Shown one piece after another: positions 33,871-48,700 of a stretch of 64,000 nucleotides of DNA (position 1 is its first letter; each line of letters opens with the position of its first letter). This stretch comes from Centropus unirufus. Lineage: Eukaryota; Chordata; Aves; Cuculiformes; Centropidae. Both the position numbers and the translations under genes were made by a program. The stretch lies in contig VYZI01000194.1 of NCBI GenBank assembly GCA_013397695.1, forward strand, positions 667,225-731,224, given 5' to 3'. Under the pieces are notes generated by a model. It was not told the DNA's origin. It saw nothing but the letters and a program-made list of their open reading frames with translations, and searched no databases.

Positions 33871-36065
33871 CACCTACTCAGTAGGAGCATCTTCAATATG
33901 AATAGCAAGAAAACAGAGCAGAGAGATTAAAGGGTGAGCTGAGAATCATTAGTTTGTCCTTGAGGTGTAACAAATGTTTGATAAATTTTCTATTTATTTT
34001 AGAAACATGTTACAACTGCTAAAACAGATTTGTACCATCATCAAAGCATTGGGCCTTTCAGATTTCTATTGAGATGGATCTAAAGAAAACAAGAGGGGCT
34101 TACACATGCCAAAGTTTAAGAGAATGCTGGTATTATCACATAGCAACATTTTTTTCAGCCTGCAATACATGGACTCCCAATCATCCCTATACTCCTCCTC
34201 AGAGGGTCAGCAAAAATCAGATAAAAAAGGCTGTGGGCAGAAACCTTACATTCACCACGTGGAAGGATGCACCTCTGCTGAAAGTTTTGAGTTCATGATT
34301 CAAAAAATATTTAAAAAAAAACCACTGCATGGAACACATGGCATTTTAGTAACTTCACTGCTACCCAGGTTTCTTCATGAGCATAAGGAACCTCCAGATT
34401 TCCTCAGATGGAAAAAAAAGCTTATGGAGGCAAGACATTATGTAAGGAAACCCGCAAGCTTCAAAAATGACTGCATAAATCTGACACCACCAAATCTGAC
34501 ATCATTCTCCTCAGTGGAGCTTCTGAAGTTTGAGGGAACGCAACACCATCTCGCTCAGATAATGAGATGTATTTGAGATGTGCAGAATAAGAGAGCTACA
34601 AAACCAAAGATCGGATTCTGGATATCTTCAGTTTCCAGAGCTGCCTTCCAGATTTCATTCACTAACCTTTCAGCTGCTTTTGTAATCGCGTTTCATTGCG
34701 GTGAAAACCCTGAAGCTGAAGGTGCAAAGTGCAGCCCTGGTGTAGGCTGCAAAACACTTACGGTTAGGAGAATGCTCAGAAAAGGAAGCAAGGTCATCAT
34801 GTGAGGTCAAGCAGGTGCAACTCACCAGAGCTCGGTAAACGACTCCACTAATGTCAAACAGATGGGATAAGAGGCAGTCACTCAATCTAGCTGCACTGGT
34901 CTTGGAGGGTTAGCAGGGGTAAAACACACAAACGTGTACTTACGACTCTGAAATCTGTTCTTTCAAAATATCTCCTTCAGAAACAGCTCTCATCAGCAAG
35001 CAGGCTTCTGCCTTCACCATCACATTGAATTAAAATTCATTCATTATTTGAATTAAATTTCAAATTAAAATTGTTTGAGATGCAGCTAGGTAACTTTCCA
35101 CTTACACTTTAATACTGCTTATGAGTGACAAATCATTAAATCATGTTTTACATACAAAGGAATAGAATACTAATTGTTAAGAGTAACATTCTGCCCAATA
35201 TTGTTATAGTGAGGCAAATTGAACAAATTACTTACATGGTTTAGTAGAAATAAAACCCAATTTATACATAAAATTGATGTCCTTTGTCTTCATTTCAATG
35301 TTCAGGTCATGTTAGATAGCAACAGATCTCCCCATTATCACACTTTTCCCATATAGCTACCAGTTATTGATCTGGCTGATAAATCTACACAATAGCCACC
35401 ACATGAGCAAATAACTGTGGTTCATGACACGGTCAAAAGTGCACTTGCTCTTTGTACTTTAGTAGTTGGCACAGCCTAACTTTCATCCAGTACATTTTTG
35501 CCAGTACAGCACTAGACATTGACCAGGTAAAGAAAAAGGCCAACCTCATCCTCAACTAGAGCCTAGTCCACAGCTCTTTTAGGAGAATCCATTTCCATCT
35601 GTCTTTTATAGGCGGAACAGCCCAAGTGGCCAAATGCTCTTATGGAATAAGGCATGCTGAAGTAAGTCACCCAAAGCTTTTCCTGGTTTAACATTCCAGA
35701 AACAATATTACCTATGAGGAAAAATAACAAGTGGCCCACATGCTTCTTCAGAAGGCTTTTAGTAAACTCCCAAGACTTGATGATTACAAAAGCATTCAGT
35801 CCAGCTCTACGAGACGGTGTGTGACTGTGGCACTCTTGGATTGCCACATCATGGGTCTCATCCCAGCGTACACTCCTAACCCTGGTACTCAAACAAACCT
35901 GCAGAAGAAGCCTACATAGTTTCTCTCCAGTTCTCATGCCATAGGAACCCAGACATGGAGCTTTTAAATCATTCTGTGCTGTTTACGTGAAGGACTTTGG
36001 TAAAGAGCAATGATCTTACCCTGAATAATCTAAGTGAGAACAGAAACAGGCAACTTATTGTCAGG

Positions 36066-36660
36066 GTTGTGAAATCTTGAAATATTTTTATTCAGCTGCA
36101 CCTAAACAAATCATTCCAGACAGGTACAGTTGGATTCCAGAAGCGATCAAGTATTTAGAAAGGGTTAGACAACCATAAATTAAGGATGACACTGTGTTCT
36201 CTTAAAAATTGTGTACAAAACACTGAATTTAATAGTTTCATTAGTTGCAAAAAACACATCAACATTTCATATCATATCTACAATTAATCTTTTAAGAATG
36301 GATCACTGATATTTACAGATGAGGACATTTTAAGTGTAGAACTTGGTCTCTGCACTTTAATTAGAACAGTTTTGACATTTACATTCTTTTTGTATTGCAC
36401 TGAGAAGATAGTTTTGGGGTAAGAGAGTCTTATCCATTTTCATCGAGGATTGTGTACATTTTGCACACTAAAAAATCCTGGAAACTTCTCTTTCAATAAA
36501 ACACCTCTACAGTGCATATCGCAAAAGCAAGATATTATGAATACATCCCAGCAAAATGTCTGGGCAGGTATTTTGGTGAGCTATGATTTTTGTTCAGCTT
36601 CCCCTTCAAAGATGGAAGTGTTTTGTCACCACTCTGTATTCATCAGATTCAGGTTCTAAA
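36066..36660 (-). other. TRDMT1: Putative TRDMT1 3' UTR with poly(A) signal at 36087-36092
   Basis: Downstream of the stop, the minus strand carries AATAAA at 36087-36092, about 570 bases after TAA. A T/G-rich stretch (ttgcctgtttctgttctc) lies some 50 bases further, as expected for cleavage around 36065. No earlier AATAAA was seen on this strand. The UTR length is inferred, not shown. Confidence 0.5.
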
Positions 36661-36761
36661 TTATTCCAGTAGAATGGATATCAGTTTTGCCACCACATGC
36701 ACATTGAGGCTGTTTCCCAGAAGCCGGTAGCATTGCTTTGTTGTCACTTTGTCAGGAAAGC
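36661..36761 (-). CDS. TRDMT1: TRDMT1 exon 11: C-terminus and stop
   Basis: Encodes FPDKVTTKQCYRLLGNSLNV, then HVVAKLISILLE and TAA at 36661-36663. GNSLNVHVV is motif X, which packs against the cofactor site. The acceptor has a long T tract before cag. Confidence 0.97.
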
Positions 36762-39700
36762 CTGAAAAAAAGCAAAATAACATCGTGCAATGTCATTACT
36801 CTGGGTTTGTTCCTAGCTCTTGGCCTACTCCGCTTCTCAGTGAGCAGTTCTGAAAGCAGTTGTCACACATCACAGCAGGGTTCCCCCCAGCCGGCTCCAC
36901 TCTCCACCCAAAGCCTCACAAAGTTACAAAACCAATTCCCAACCGTTTGGCTGGCTTTGGATCGGTTCTTCCGTTGGCAGTACCGCCATCCCCAGGGCTT
37001 AAGAAGAAACCTCAAAACATCACCCTGCCACATTACTAATGCCTGCCTACCTTCTCTTCACACAGCATCCAGCAGTGCTGGGGAGGGGCAGCAGCACCTA
37101 AACCACTGCCCAAACGCCACTCCAGAGACCATCCAGTGAGGAACGTGGCCACAGCAGAAAGAAAATGGGATGATTCTGCAGATGGACTAAACTGTATTTC
37201 TCAGTAAGTTTTATATTGAACTTCCAGGCTGAGCTCCTTTAACCAGTTGAGTCAAATCCAATGAGTCTCATGGTGTGGTGTCCCACCAGTACAGATTAAG
37301 CTATGAGCAAGGCTTATTCAGCCAGTGATGAAGCAGCTCAACAATTTCCCACGTAATTCAATGCTGACCCTCTCAAACGCACTCAGAAATACAGACAGCA
37401 TCTGAAGGGTCCCTCACATGGGAACTGCATGGACTGGCAGAAAGAAGGGAGGCCCAGAAAAAGTTAAAGTGATGCAGGTGTGGTGAAAGGGCCACGTTGT
37501 GTACTGAGCATACATAGGAGAGCAAACTTCTGAGAACGGAGGAGCTGCCAACAGCCAGCCAGCCTGCTTGAACTTTCCTTGCTTGCACTCCTCGCTTACT
37601 CCCCCTGTGAGCTGAAGTGCTTTGTCCACAACTTGAGTGAAAGACAAACAGCAGTGATGATTCCACTTTACATTAATTTGCTAAGCCGGTGAAACCCGAT
37701 CACATTAAATTATTTGATCATTCCCTAAGAAGAAAACCTGACTTTGAGCCCAAAGACATCACCAGCCACACTAGTTTTGATGCACAAACACACTGTTATG
37801 GCCATTAGAGAAGTACATGTTCTGAAGTTTCCATGCCACTTCAGAAAAATCCTCTTCCAGGGATTTCTCAGGAGAGAACACAGCTCTGACAGCTGCTGAG
37901 CCAAGGGTGAAAAGCTGAGGAGGCGGTGTCTGGGAGGAGTTGTTCCACACTTCCCTGCCAATTATTAATGCCTCAAATGTGGACTGCTCTGGTAAACACA
38001 TCTTCTGCCAGCTCCATCCAATCTGCCCAGCTTCCTGGCCACTCACATTTGGCCAAGCACTCTTCTCTCTTCGGAACAATCACTTGCACACCCTCACACA
38101 CTTCCTTAGATGGAGTTTTCACATTAAATTATTGAATAAGGTATAGAATCTATACATTTTAAAAGAGTATATAAAAATAAATACATATTTATGCACACAC
38201 ATGCACATGCATTCATAGCCCAGGAAGCTTACCTGAATCCTGATAATTTCAGAGTTCCTGCCTCTTGGCAACTGAAAGCTTAAACTAATTTTCAGGATTC
38301 ATTGTTTCCTTTCTCCCAGGCCTCCTCCCTCTGCCTGTTAACGTTATCTTGCACCTCTTATCTTTTTGGCTCACTGGTAGACTCCATCAGGACAGATTTA
38401 TCTACTCATAGTAGGCTGGCACTCGCTGCACATCTCTCATTCCATCACTTAGGTCACACACGCTCCTGGATGATGTTCCGGTCTTGGCAACACACCCTGT
38501 CACATTGTGCTGGCTTTCCACTGGGCTGCCATTTGGTTCCCTACAGCTTACGTGCATCACTAACAAGACAAATGAAAAAGGCATCCTGACATCAGCCTGA
38601 TGAAAGCAGGGCACAGGTGCAAGAAGGCTGGGATCCCTTTTAATGATATTGCTGCAGGACCCACAGGAGGGACAGAGACAAATGACCGCAGTATTTCATT
38701 GACCTATAGTGCAATTATTGCCTATACATTTGGATTAAAAGCAGAAATAAATCTGTTCGTATTAAGAATGAACTATACTGTTAGCTACGGACCTCACGTT
38801 TTGGAGAAGGCCACCAATGTGTTTTAAAATATAGATCCATTTTGTCACAACCATGTTTCAGCTGATAACACTGTAGCTGCAGCCAGTAACAGCATCTGGT
38901 ACCAAGCTTCGCAACATTCTCTTCATTTATTTTCAGCTTAGTTTCCTCATTCTTCAGCTTCTTGGATAACAATATAAATGCAGTGGGTACATCTCCAAGC
39001 TTTCTGTTGTTGAAAATTTCAGTCTGAATGTTGCTCTCACTACAGAACTCTGGAGCAGAGAAATGATACCACATTTCTCTCTGAAGATACCACACTTCAC
39101 AATCATGACTTGAAATTTAACGTGGGAGAAATGCTCTCAGGGAAACACCCTTCGCTGTAGCCAGAAATGTAGCAACTTTCAAAAAAACAACCCCATAGAT
39201 TGAAAACCTTTCAAAGAAACTTAAGGATGCCTAAATTCACGAAGATTTCAACCAGCCTAGAGCTGAGTAATCCCTTTTTTTTTTCTTTTAAGTACAATGT
39301 GGAAAATAGATTAAACACAAAGGAAAGAAATGTCAGACTTGTGACTCAGCACGCCTGGTGACCAGGAATATATGTCAGAGGAACCCAGTGAGTAAGAGAC
39401 AACTGTTTTATGTGCTGTGGAATTTGGAAAAGTTGTATAGCAAGGCAAGGAGCTGCAAGAACTCTAAAGAAGGTCCCATCACTAAGGCAGAAGAGTATTA
39501 CCCTCTGAGAGGTAGACTCTCTCCCTGTCCCCACCTCTGCAGTTCCCAAGTGACAAAAGATGAGCTCTGAAGAGAGAAAGCATGGTATTCCAGGCACTCA
39601 GAAATAGTAAAGGGAGGGTTTTACAAAGTAAAAGCCTTAATAGTGTTCCAAACATAAATTTCTCCATTGTCTTCACTCTCCCTTTGTAAAATACAAGCAA

Positions 39701-42700
39701 TATTAACCCTATTATACCTGTCAGTAATGTTGCAAAGACTGATTTGGCAAACACAAATGGTATTTGAAAAAAAAAAAAAAAGAGATATTGAACAACATAA
39801 TAAACGTATACAGGCCCAATGCAGTCCTATTTAGACCAAATTTCTTCGCATCAGCCTACACCAATATGGAACAGAGCTGTGCTAAGAAAAAGGCTGCAAG
39901 AAAATCCTTCACATTGGCATATAACTCAATACATCGCATTCCTGCAAATACTCTTAAACAAGGAAACAGTGCTGGCGAATCTAACCTTTGACTTTTCAAC
40001 CTTGATAATGTTCTTTGAGTGCAGTAATTTCGAATATAACTAAGTAACAATTGAGAAAAATTAAAATTGCAAAAGAAAGAAATAGATAAAAGCTTTCAGC
40101 ATGTGTCAGAACTCTTAAGTCACTGAGGAAGTTGAAGAAAAACGCAACAAATTACTCAAGGTCAGTGGTGCCTTATTCTACAGATGCTTGTGTAGACGAG
40201 ACGTGGTGGCAGCTGGCCAAACCCCTTAGCAGATAGCAACAGCTACACTTTCTTTGCAAGAGTAAACCTGGTGAATTTATTTCAGGCTGAATTCTAGTTG
40301 ACCTGTGTCCAATGCACTGGTATCGCTGAGTCTTGCTCCTTGACTCTCTCTTTTCCACAAAAACAGTCAGAAAATGAAGTAACTGTCCAAGGGTTAGGAC
40401 TGCCTTGTCAAGAAAATAGAGATGACTTAGCAGATCATTAACTGAAGAGTTTGGTTATTTCTCAACAAAGAAGTATCTGTATCTTCTGAAACTCCCCTTT
40501 CATCAGCAGCTGTAAATGTGTGGAAGGGAGAAAGCAAGCAGCTCAAACACCGAGAACCACTAACAGACCTTCTGAAAAGGCAGGACATGTTGACTTACCA
40601 AAGTTGTGAGTAATGTTGGCTGCTGAGCAAATAGTTTCAACTTTAGACAAAAGTATTCCTTCATTGTCATTCAATAACAAAACATTTCTCGTGTCAAACC
40701 CTTTTTCTTAGTTTATGAAGATAAACCTAATCACAGAAGCTGGCTCTTATAAAATATAAAAAAGCTAGTGGAAATTCAGGGAAATGCAGAGTTAACCAAA
40801 TAGCAAGAATCAATTATAAGAACTGAGTGGCCAAAAAAATAAAAAATAGCAAAATAAAAACCTTGATTAGTCCCCAGTAAAAAAAGGGCAAGAATGATGT
40901 AGAATTGGGTACTTTGTAGCACATACCAAATTCTGGAGGGAATCCATGAAGATTTGCTATTTCTCTTGGGGTAAAGTACCTCAGTTTCAGTGTTGACAAT
41001 TTCATAAGCTTCTCGTCTTCTGGTAACTCCTCAATGCCTTTAAACACCGATTCCAGCTATGAAAAATATCCAAAACCAAGAGGTATCATCAATACAGGCC
41101 AAATATGTAAAATTTAACACTAGCATCTTAACAGAGTATTTCTTTGATTATCACCGTGCCAGAGATAATAGTGTGTACTGCTTGAAAGTATGATTAGTGT
41201 TGAATTTTCACAGCCAATATCTCAACACATGGACTTGCAAGAAAGAAATCAATGTTGCCATGAGAGCATTCACCCTTCTTCCTCCAGCTACAAGCTACAC
41301 CAATACTTAATGAGGCAATCAAAGGACCGTGAACATTAGCTAATGACGAGGCAGTGACACTATAACTCAGCAGCAAACTATCCACACAAATTGAGTTGCA
41401 TGGAAGTAGCTGTTTTAATACATTTGCTTTGAGATTATCCTCAGTTCCAAAGCTGCATTCTTTTTATGCTTAGAAATATCTTAGAATGTTTGTGAACAGC
41501 ACAAAAGTGCAGGAGGTGGTGCTTGTGTACAAAACGCGTTTTGTGAAAAGCATCTTTGAATGATGATTCACCAGTAGGTTTATTTTTACCTCCCTCAATG
41601 CCAAAATACCATTTTGTGGTGAACTTGGCATCAACAGTAGAACTTTTCAAAATACTGTGCCTTCCCAGATAAATAATACTATTGGAATTGAAACACACTG
41701 AACATTTGATGGATTTACTGAATCAGCTGACTCAGCAAAAAATGCCCCAAGATCCACAACACTGCACTGTAGTTTACCCATAGAATTAGTATTTTTTAAT
41801 GTTTTTACATACTACTGAGAAACCTCTGTATGATAGCACAAGTAATAAAACAACAGCAACCCATGTTCTCTGCGAGAGAGAGGCCCACGTATAATCCTGA
41901 TTTAACTAAACTGTTTAGGCATGCAAAGTAAATAAACTGGAAACTCAGTTACCACAAAATGGAGTTTTAAAAGCATTTTTAAATAAAATTCAGAATAACA
42001 AAGTAGAAGACAGAAAAGAATAAGTTGTAAACCAAATCGTTCTCACATTAGCCTACACCGTCTTACCTGTACATCTACTGCTGTCTGCAGAACTGAGCCT
42101 GTTCCTTCTACGTAGTGTCCATACCTTAAAAATAACAACGATAATCTTAAATGGATATTTTCATTGGACCTCATAGTACTGACAGCTGCAAAGATGCAGG
42201 GAGGTTACTTAAGTTCCTTTCTTGATTAACAAATCTCCTCCTGGACAGATACAGAAGGTGGCCTTGTAATGAACTATGCGAGGCCCTGGAGTGCTGACCT
42301 CGGAACGTGCTCTCTGGGGAGCAGTCTGCAGGCAACCCATAAGGGTTTATCCACACTAAGGCTTTAGTTTAATTCAACCAGGGAACTATGCAAGGCCAAG
42401 CAATTCAAGCACAGGATCATCAGAAAGGGCCATCTACATTGCACAGACCAATTTTACATTAAGGCAAGAGGTGTTAAAGGTCAAATAGTCCTGAGGGTTC
42501 AAATCATCTCCCTGTATTCAAAGGAAAGCCATTAGTGGTAGCCTCCGGCTTTTCTATCAATCCACTAGGAACAAAGTGCTTCAGTCAGGGTTAACTTTTG
42601 GTTGCTTGTGGATTTTCCACAGAGGGAAGGGATGGGGGATGGCAAGGCATCCACACAGGGCAGGAGAAGAAAGAAAGAAAGAAAAAGAAAGGAAGAAATT

Positions 42701-45700
42701 AAATCCAACTAAACATTAAGCAAACTTATACTCTTAAGCCATATGGGAGCTTTTTTGGATGCTTTGCGGTTGATTGCATAACAACATGATTACTGTGTGG
42801 TCTCTTCCAGGCTACCAGTTCCATACAATTATGGGCTTTCAGAAACGTGCTCTGCTGGTCTAACTACGAGAGGGTTTTAACATCCTGAATAGAAAGAGAC
42901 TCGAGTCAACAGATGATTTCTGTGCAGTGGAAGAACCCCTCACACTGGACTGCTGTGCCCTGCATCGCCCATGAAGAGATGCTGCTCTCTAGTTCTATCC
43001 GTGCATCCACGAAGGTGGCTCTCAAAGCCTTTTGCCCCACTAGGGTCCATTCCAAAGCAAGGCACTGGAAGGATTTTTGTTTCAAGCCTTCCTAATTCCG
43101 TAGAGAACAAAGGAATACCCTCCCTTCACCACAGACACAGTGACCCAGTACGGCTCAATCTTATGAATTTCTTCTTCAGTTTGAAAAGCTTATGAGTAGT
43201 TCTGCCAATACAGAGAGAGCAACGCTCATTTTAAAATAAAGTGCTCACAAATCTTCCTTCAGATGAGAACAAAAGGCCCTAAACAGTAATAAAGATTAAA
43301 AGCACATGGAATCAAACTGTGTTGTAAATACATTACTTTTAATCAGTTAGTTGCACTCTGAAAATTCCCTAATATCAAGTTTAATAAAGTAACACATAAC
43401 ACCGAGGAATCCTGACCTTCTTATACTGCATCTGATTGTATTTCAGATGAACATACCTGAGCCAAAATAAATAAATAAGGGTTAAGTTCAAAGTAGTATT
43501 TTAGAAGTTTATTGGGGGAGAAGAATCTTCTAATAGAATCCATGCTATATGAAATACTCTAGTCTAAATAATCTGCACTAGAGTACGGAACTCACAAAAA
43601 AAAAATCTAGTTGGTGTAAAAGTGGTTTGGGGCCAAGGGTGATGAAATTTCTTTTAGCACAAATGTGGGCAGATGGCCAATGTTAGCTGGGTTGTCATAA
43701 ATTATTATTGCAGCTGCTGACTACAGAAAAATGAACATTCTGGCCTTAGACTCATAACATAATTAAAAATGGGAATTTTTGTACAGTAAAAAATGATTCA
43801 TTGATTTTCTGACATTTCATTAGCAGTTATAATGAAAGAAGTTGGCTTAAGAAATTACAGTCTTCGATTTTCATCTGACTCAAGATTTCCATCCCACCCC
43901 TCTTTATTTCCATAAGCTTTCAGAAAACCCTCTTCATTTCATGCACATAATAAATTATTTCTGAGTATATTGAGTCCGGTATTATGACTAACAAAAAGGT
44001 AACTTGCACAATGCTAGAGAGAATTGCTGTAACTGATATTACACTATTTTAGAAAGAACTGCCTCTCTTCTTAATAGCATAGCAAGAACTTAGAAGTTAA
44101 GTCCCAAATGATTGTATAAAGAATTTTTTCTTTGCTCTATCCCTTTAAATGGGCAGTTTCCTCTCACAACTTTGTTCACCACAAACACACTCCTAAGACA
44201 ATCCATGACGTACGTAGTTTCAAGGAATGCAGCAATCATATTCCAATTATCTAGGAATTCAAGGGCAGAAGGGAACATAGGATCATCTGCTCAACCTCTC
44301 ACACATCATGGGCCATTACATTTCACCCTGTACTCCAGCAAAGCCTTGAAGATGCCATAACAGTATGACAAAGGCTGAAAGGCAAAACCACTGATGAAGT
44401 ATCAGCGTTTGAGGTCTCTGAATCAGCAAGGACTGGAGCAGGCATACCCAGATCATCACGCCAACCTTGCTGGAAATATCTGGAGACCAACCACAATTGA
44501 GGGAACTTTTTCTCCCCATCTCAAAGCTGAGAATCAGTACGATTTGTATGAAAGACACCAGACGGGCATCTCAGATGGATTCTGTGTACTGCCTGGAGTG
44601 CTGCTCCTCTCCATTCAAGGTCCTCTTTCCTAAATCTGATGCTGTGGGAAACATAAAAACAGAACTCCTAGAGCAGCAACTTCTTTTTGGCCTCAGAAAC
44701 GAACCTGGATGAGCCTGAGATGTAATTATAATCTTTCTCTTAATGTAGAGCTTGAATGATATGACCACATTGAGAATCATGTTGGAAACCTTCCTTCCCA
44801 AAGGCTCTTAAAAAGGGGCACCAATACAGTAAACCAGATTCCAATGTTTTGGGCCAAAAATTACCACAACTCTCTGGCTTGGCTTTTAAGGGCAATAGCC
44901 ACATTCTGTGACAGATTTCCCATCACTGTATACAAAGCCCTCTTATTAACTACTCGGCAGCCTCCCTCAGTGTGATTTTGATAAATATGACCACAAACTA
45001 CCATGACCATGACGTAGTCTAGCGAAACCACAAGCAGCCAGTTTATTTTTGATGACACTTAAGGTATACATGAAATATGTAAAAGACCATTATGGCTTAA
45101 GATTTGTAATTTAACTATTTCTACTAATTAAAATAAGTTAATATTAGCTTTAATTCATCAACTAAGCCACTTTGTTGAAAGATTCTGAGAAGTAAAAAAA
45201 AAATCAATCTAATTTGAAAAATTCACCAATATTAAGATTTCTCACAACCTTCCAGGCTCCAACGGCATTTTTCAATACAAATGCATTCAGTGGAAAAGCT
45301 CCTGACCAGCTGGCTGTGGGGTTTCAGAACACTCACCAACCTCCAGCAGTCAAACTTAAAATTGCAAGGTACAAATCAGAAAACTACTAGACAGAAAAGT
45401 ACTGATGTTCCCCTCCATCAAGCACAACTTGTAACGCAGCCGTCTAATGGGTTATATGACATATGGCCAACCCACAGCTATTCTGACCTACACAGCTGAA
45501 AAATCCAAGAAATCAATGAAATGAACAGCAGAGACAATTTTAATGAGGAATGGATCTGTCACACATGACACTTTGTAACTCCATTGAGCAATACAAAGAA
45601 ATTCGTTACTGAATCGGTACCATACCAATCTACTGGAACCATATTTCCGCAGGGATAATTAAGCTTCTGTGAAGGTCAACAACAAATGGCACTGTCTTGT

Positions 45701-48700
45701 GAATGCCTTTTTGGAGGGGGCACATGATGTTCTGCCAGACAGATTCTGGCATTCCACTGGACCAGGAAGCACACTATATAAGACTTTTTTTCAGAGGCCT
45801 CAGTTTTTTTCATGAAACAGCTCTCCAAAGTTTTAGAGGACACAAGCTAAAACACACTTCAAATATCAGGGCATGATTCAGCAAGAAATATTCTTTGCCA
45901 CTTACCCTTTTGTAAAGCATGTGGATCGCCGGCAGGTGGGCTTAACAATGTCTAACAAGAAAGCGTAACGCAATAAGGACTTTGGTGGTAAGAAATACTG
46001 ACTCATTTGTTCATTTTCCTCTTCCAAGAAATCTTTTAGCATTTGAATAGAGGAATCGTTGTCCTGACCATGTTTCCTCTCCATTTCTTCTATTGTTTCA
46101 AGTTTAAAAAGAAAGGCCCCTTTTGGTAAGTTCTTCTTGCTGCTGCAATCAGGACCAGTGTTTGGGTCCTGACTCTTCTCTTCAGAAGACAAGGATACAC
46201 TAGCTTCACCTACTTTGTCAGCGACTTTGTCCTTGTCTTGTAGATCCTGATCTGGGAATCTCGTCAATATCTAAGAGAAAAATGTGAGAAAAATAGTTAC
46301 AGCATTGCATTTGATAAACAACTTGTCAGCCAACGCTGCAGTGAGTTATATGGTATTTTCATGAAGATATCAAAAAATGTTAGCATCAAGATTTGCTGCC
46401 CTACTAGCAATGATGTCAGGAACAACCACAAGTAATTGCCTTTGCCAAATGACCTTTCCAAAAGTGTGAAAAAGGTAGCATTTTTTCTAGCCTACTATCA
46501 GCTACTGCCCCCCAACTGTTTAAAGCCATCTAAGCTACTGGCATGCGTTTCGGTCCTTAGAAAACTCAGTATTCAGGTTCATATCTGCGGATATCACTTA
46601 CCCCTCTTTCCACTCAACAACACGCAACACTAAGAAGAAAATCTAATCCTCAATTTTCATGAAAAAAAAGCAAATTCAAGTAACGTTAATACTCACCTGA
46701 CCAGGAGCTTGAAAGGAAAATGGTTCGTGGTGAAGCTTTGCAATCAGAAAATAGCGCAGCCTAGAATTGGGAATGCCAAGCTGTAAGGAAAATACAGAAG
46801 CCTTTAGTAGGTGTGAGAAAGGGAGAAGAAGTGGTCTATGGCATCACACAAGTTATTTACCATTATATGGAGTAATAAAATTACAGGAATATATTTTATT
46901 ACTTCAGGGATATCAATTTTGCTCGATAATACCTAAACATTTGTAACTTCAACGCCTAAGTATTTTCAAAAAGTATTTTCAAAAACAAGCAGGCAATTAT
47001 TCTTTGTACCTCACTGTTTTTACTTTCTCTGTAAATGACCAGAAATGTAAACAAACTTTTGTGCAAGGTAGAAGAAAAATTACATGCATCACGATTTCCT
47101 GAGACAAGTACTGCTTTCTATAAAAAAGCAAAAGGATGTTTCAGTTCCCTGTTGAAAAAGGCAAGATCCGACATCTCACAATACAACAAATGCACCACAA
47201 CTGGTTTTCAAGTCAGTCTTTATCAGTTTCTCTTGGAGATAGACAGTACTTCACTGACTCCATTCAGTCTTGCACAATCTCTTGCAACTCTTTTTTCAGT
47301 TGCCAGGGAAACAGGCAAACAAAGCCCCTCCTCCAACAAATGACACAGTCACATTTTCTGTGCTGGGAAATCCACAGGCATCAGCGCTTCTGAAGCAATG
47401 AGGCTCCTGCAGGGAAAACCACCTTCCTGGTCACCGTGTAAATTCATGCCTTCTTGAAAAATATCAAGCGGTAGCAAAGCAATCCGGGACGAGGAGCTCA
47501 ACAATTCACAGCAGGGTGATTGTGCCAGTGGACGGATGAGAAAATAGAAGTCGTGCCAGATGGCTTTCTCATTCAGAGAAGTATCTTCAGCTCTGGGCAT
47601 GACTCGCTTCTTTAAAACAAAAGGTGATTTTCCAACGTTTTGCTCAGTGAGGTTTGAACAATTAAATAATATTAAAGCAATTTTAATACTAACACAGGTT
47701 GGGGACAGGAGGAATTCTTGATAATTAAATCCACATGTTTCTAGTGTCCGCAGAAGTTCATTTCTGACAGTGAAAAGAATGGAAAAACAATTACTCCCTT
47801 CATAAAACCTTTAGACCCCCTTTTATCCTACAAAAAAAACCACATTAAATGCAATACCTGAGGCACAAAGACATTCAGCACATTCAGTGAAAGAACTAGA
47901 CAAAGGATTGTAGGTATGAAGTCATCCACTTCTGAACTAGGAATTTCAGTGTTACTGTAGCCAAAAATGACTATTGCACATTCAGAGGTATCTGCCACCT
48001 ACTTCGGTGAAATGTGCCTTCAAAAAATATCCCACCTCTAGGAGAGCTCTTACAGGGTGTCAACAAGGAAAGTAATCAGAGGGCAAGACATTATCTTTAT
48101 TGTGAATCATAAAACAGGAGATTAAACTCACTATAAATAGCTCACTACTTCTGTCTGCTCACATCCATGGCATCAGCTAAGCCTAATAAAAGGTCTAACA
48201 AAAGGGATGACAAAAATTGGTGGCTTTGGTAACAACAGTGAGGTAAGACAACGCTTTATAAAGAATGGAAAATAATTGAAATGTAAGTCTTCTCAAAATA
48301 ACTTGTCTTTACTATTCCATGCAGACTGCACTAGGCTGGAACCATACAAAACACAGGAGGTGTGACCTGCACCTGGCACTGTGCGGAACACTGCATCCCA
48401 AATGACACAAGGGAAAGCTGTGGGCTTTCTGAACTACAGCTTGTTCCAAACACCGGACTGCAAGGCATAGCTGAGGGAATCATGGGGTCTGCACCTCCAA
48501 CAAAGCTTTCAAGCATTCACAGCAGGCCGCAGGGACACAGAGCACATCTCCCAGCTGCCTGCCATATTCACTAAGGAGCACAACATGCAGGGTGGTGCTT
48601 TAAGGAATGCTATGGAAAGATCCTCTCTATTCCAGCAAGAAACGAGAAGGAAGACCACAACCTCCTGTCTCCTGCTTTTCCTACAAGACAAGAGGGTGCT

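Larger units (their letters stand above)
29146..36065. other. Intergenic DNA between TRDMT1 3' end and CUBN start
   Basis: About 6.9 kb. The right-hand 29146-29400 part should hold the CUBN 5' UTR and promoter (T-rich tract and palindrome noted separately). Further out are the two small tandem duplications (32073, 33056) and an old CR1/L3-like fragment near 33685. The longest open frame, 34106-34576 (plus, 156 codons), resembles no known protein. No RNA gene recognised. Confidence 0.75.
42125..45905 (-). other. TRDMT1: TRDMT1 intron 8
   Basis: 3.8 kb, phase 2. Holds the purine tract at 42663 and a possible ancient CR1 fragment near 44260. Confidence 0.88.

Noticed and set aside
34106..34576. 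156-codon open frame on the plus strand in the intergenic DNA
   Set aside because: No recognisable domain, no codon or composition bias, no splice or poly(A) context; fits chance in AT-rich DNA.
36738..37139. 133-codon open frame, plus strand, overlapping TRDMT1 exon 11
   Set aside because: It shadows the real exon and intron on the other strand; no domain.
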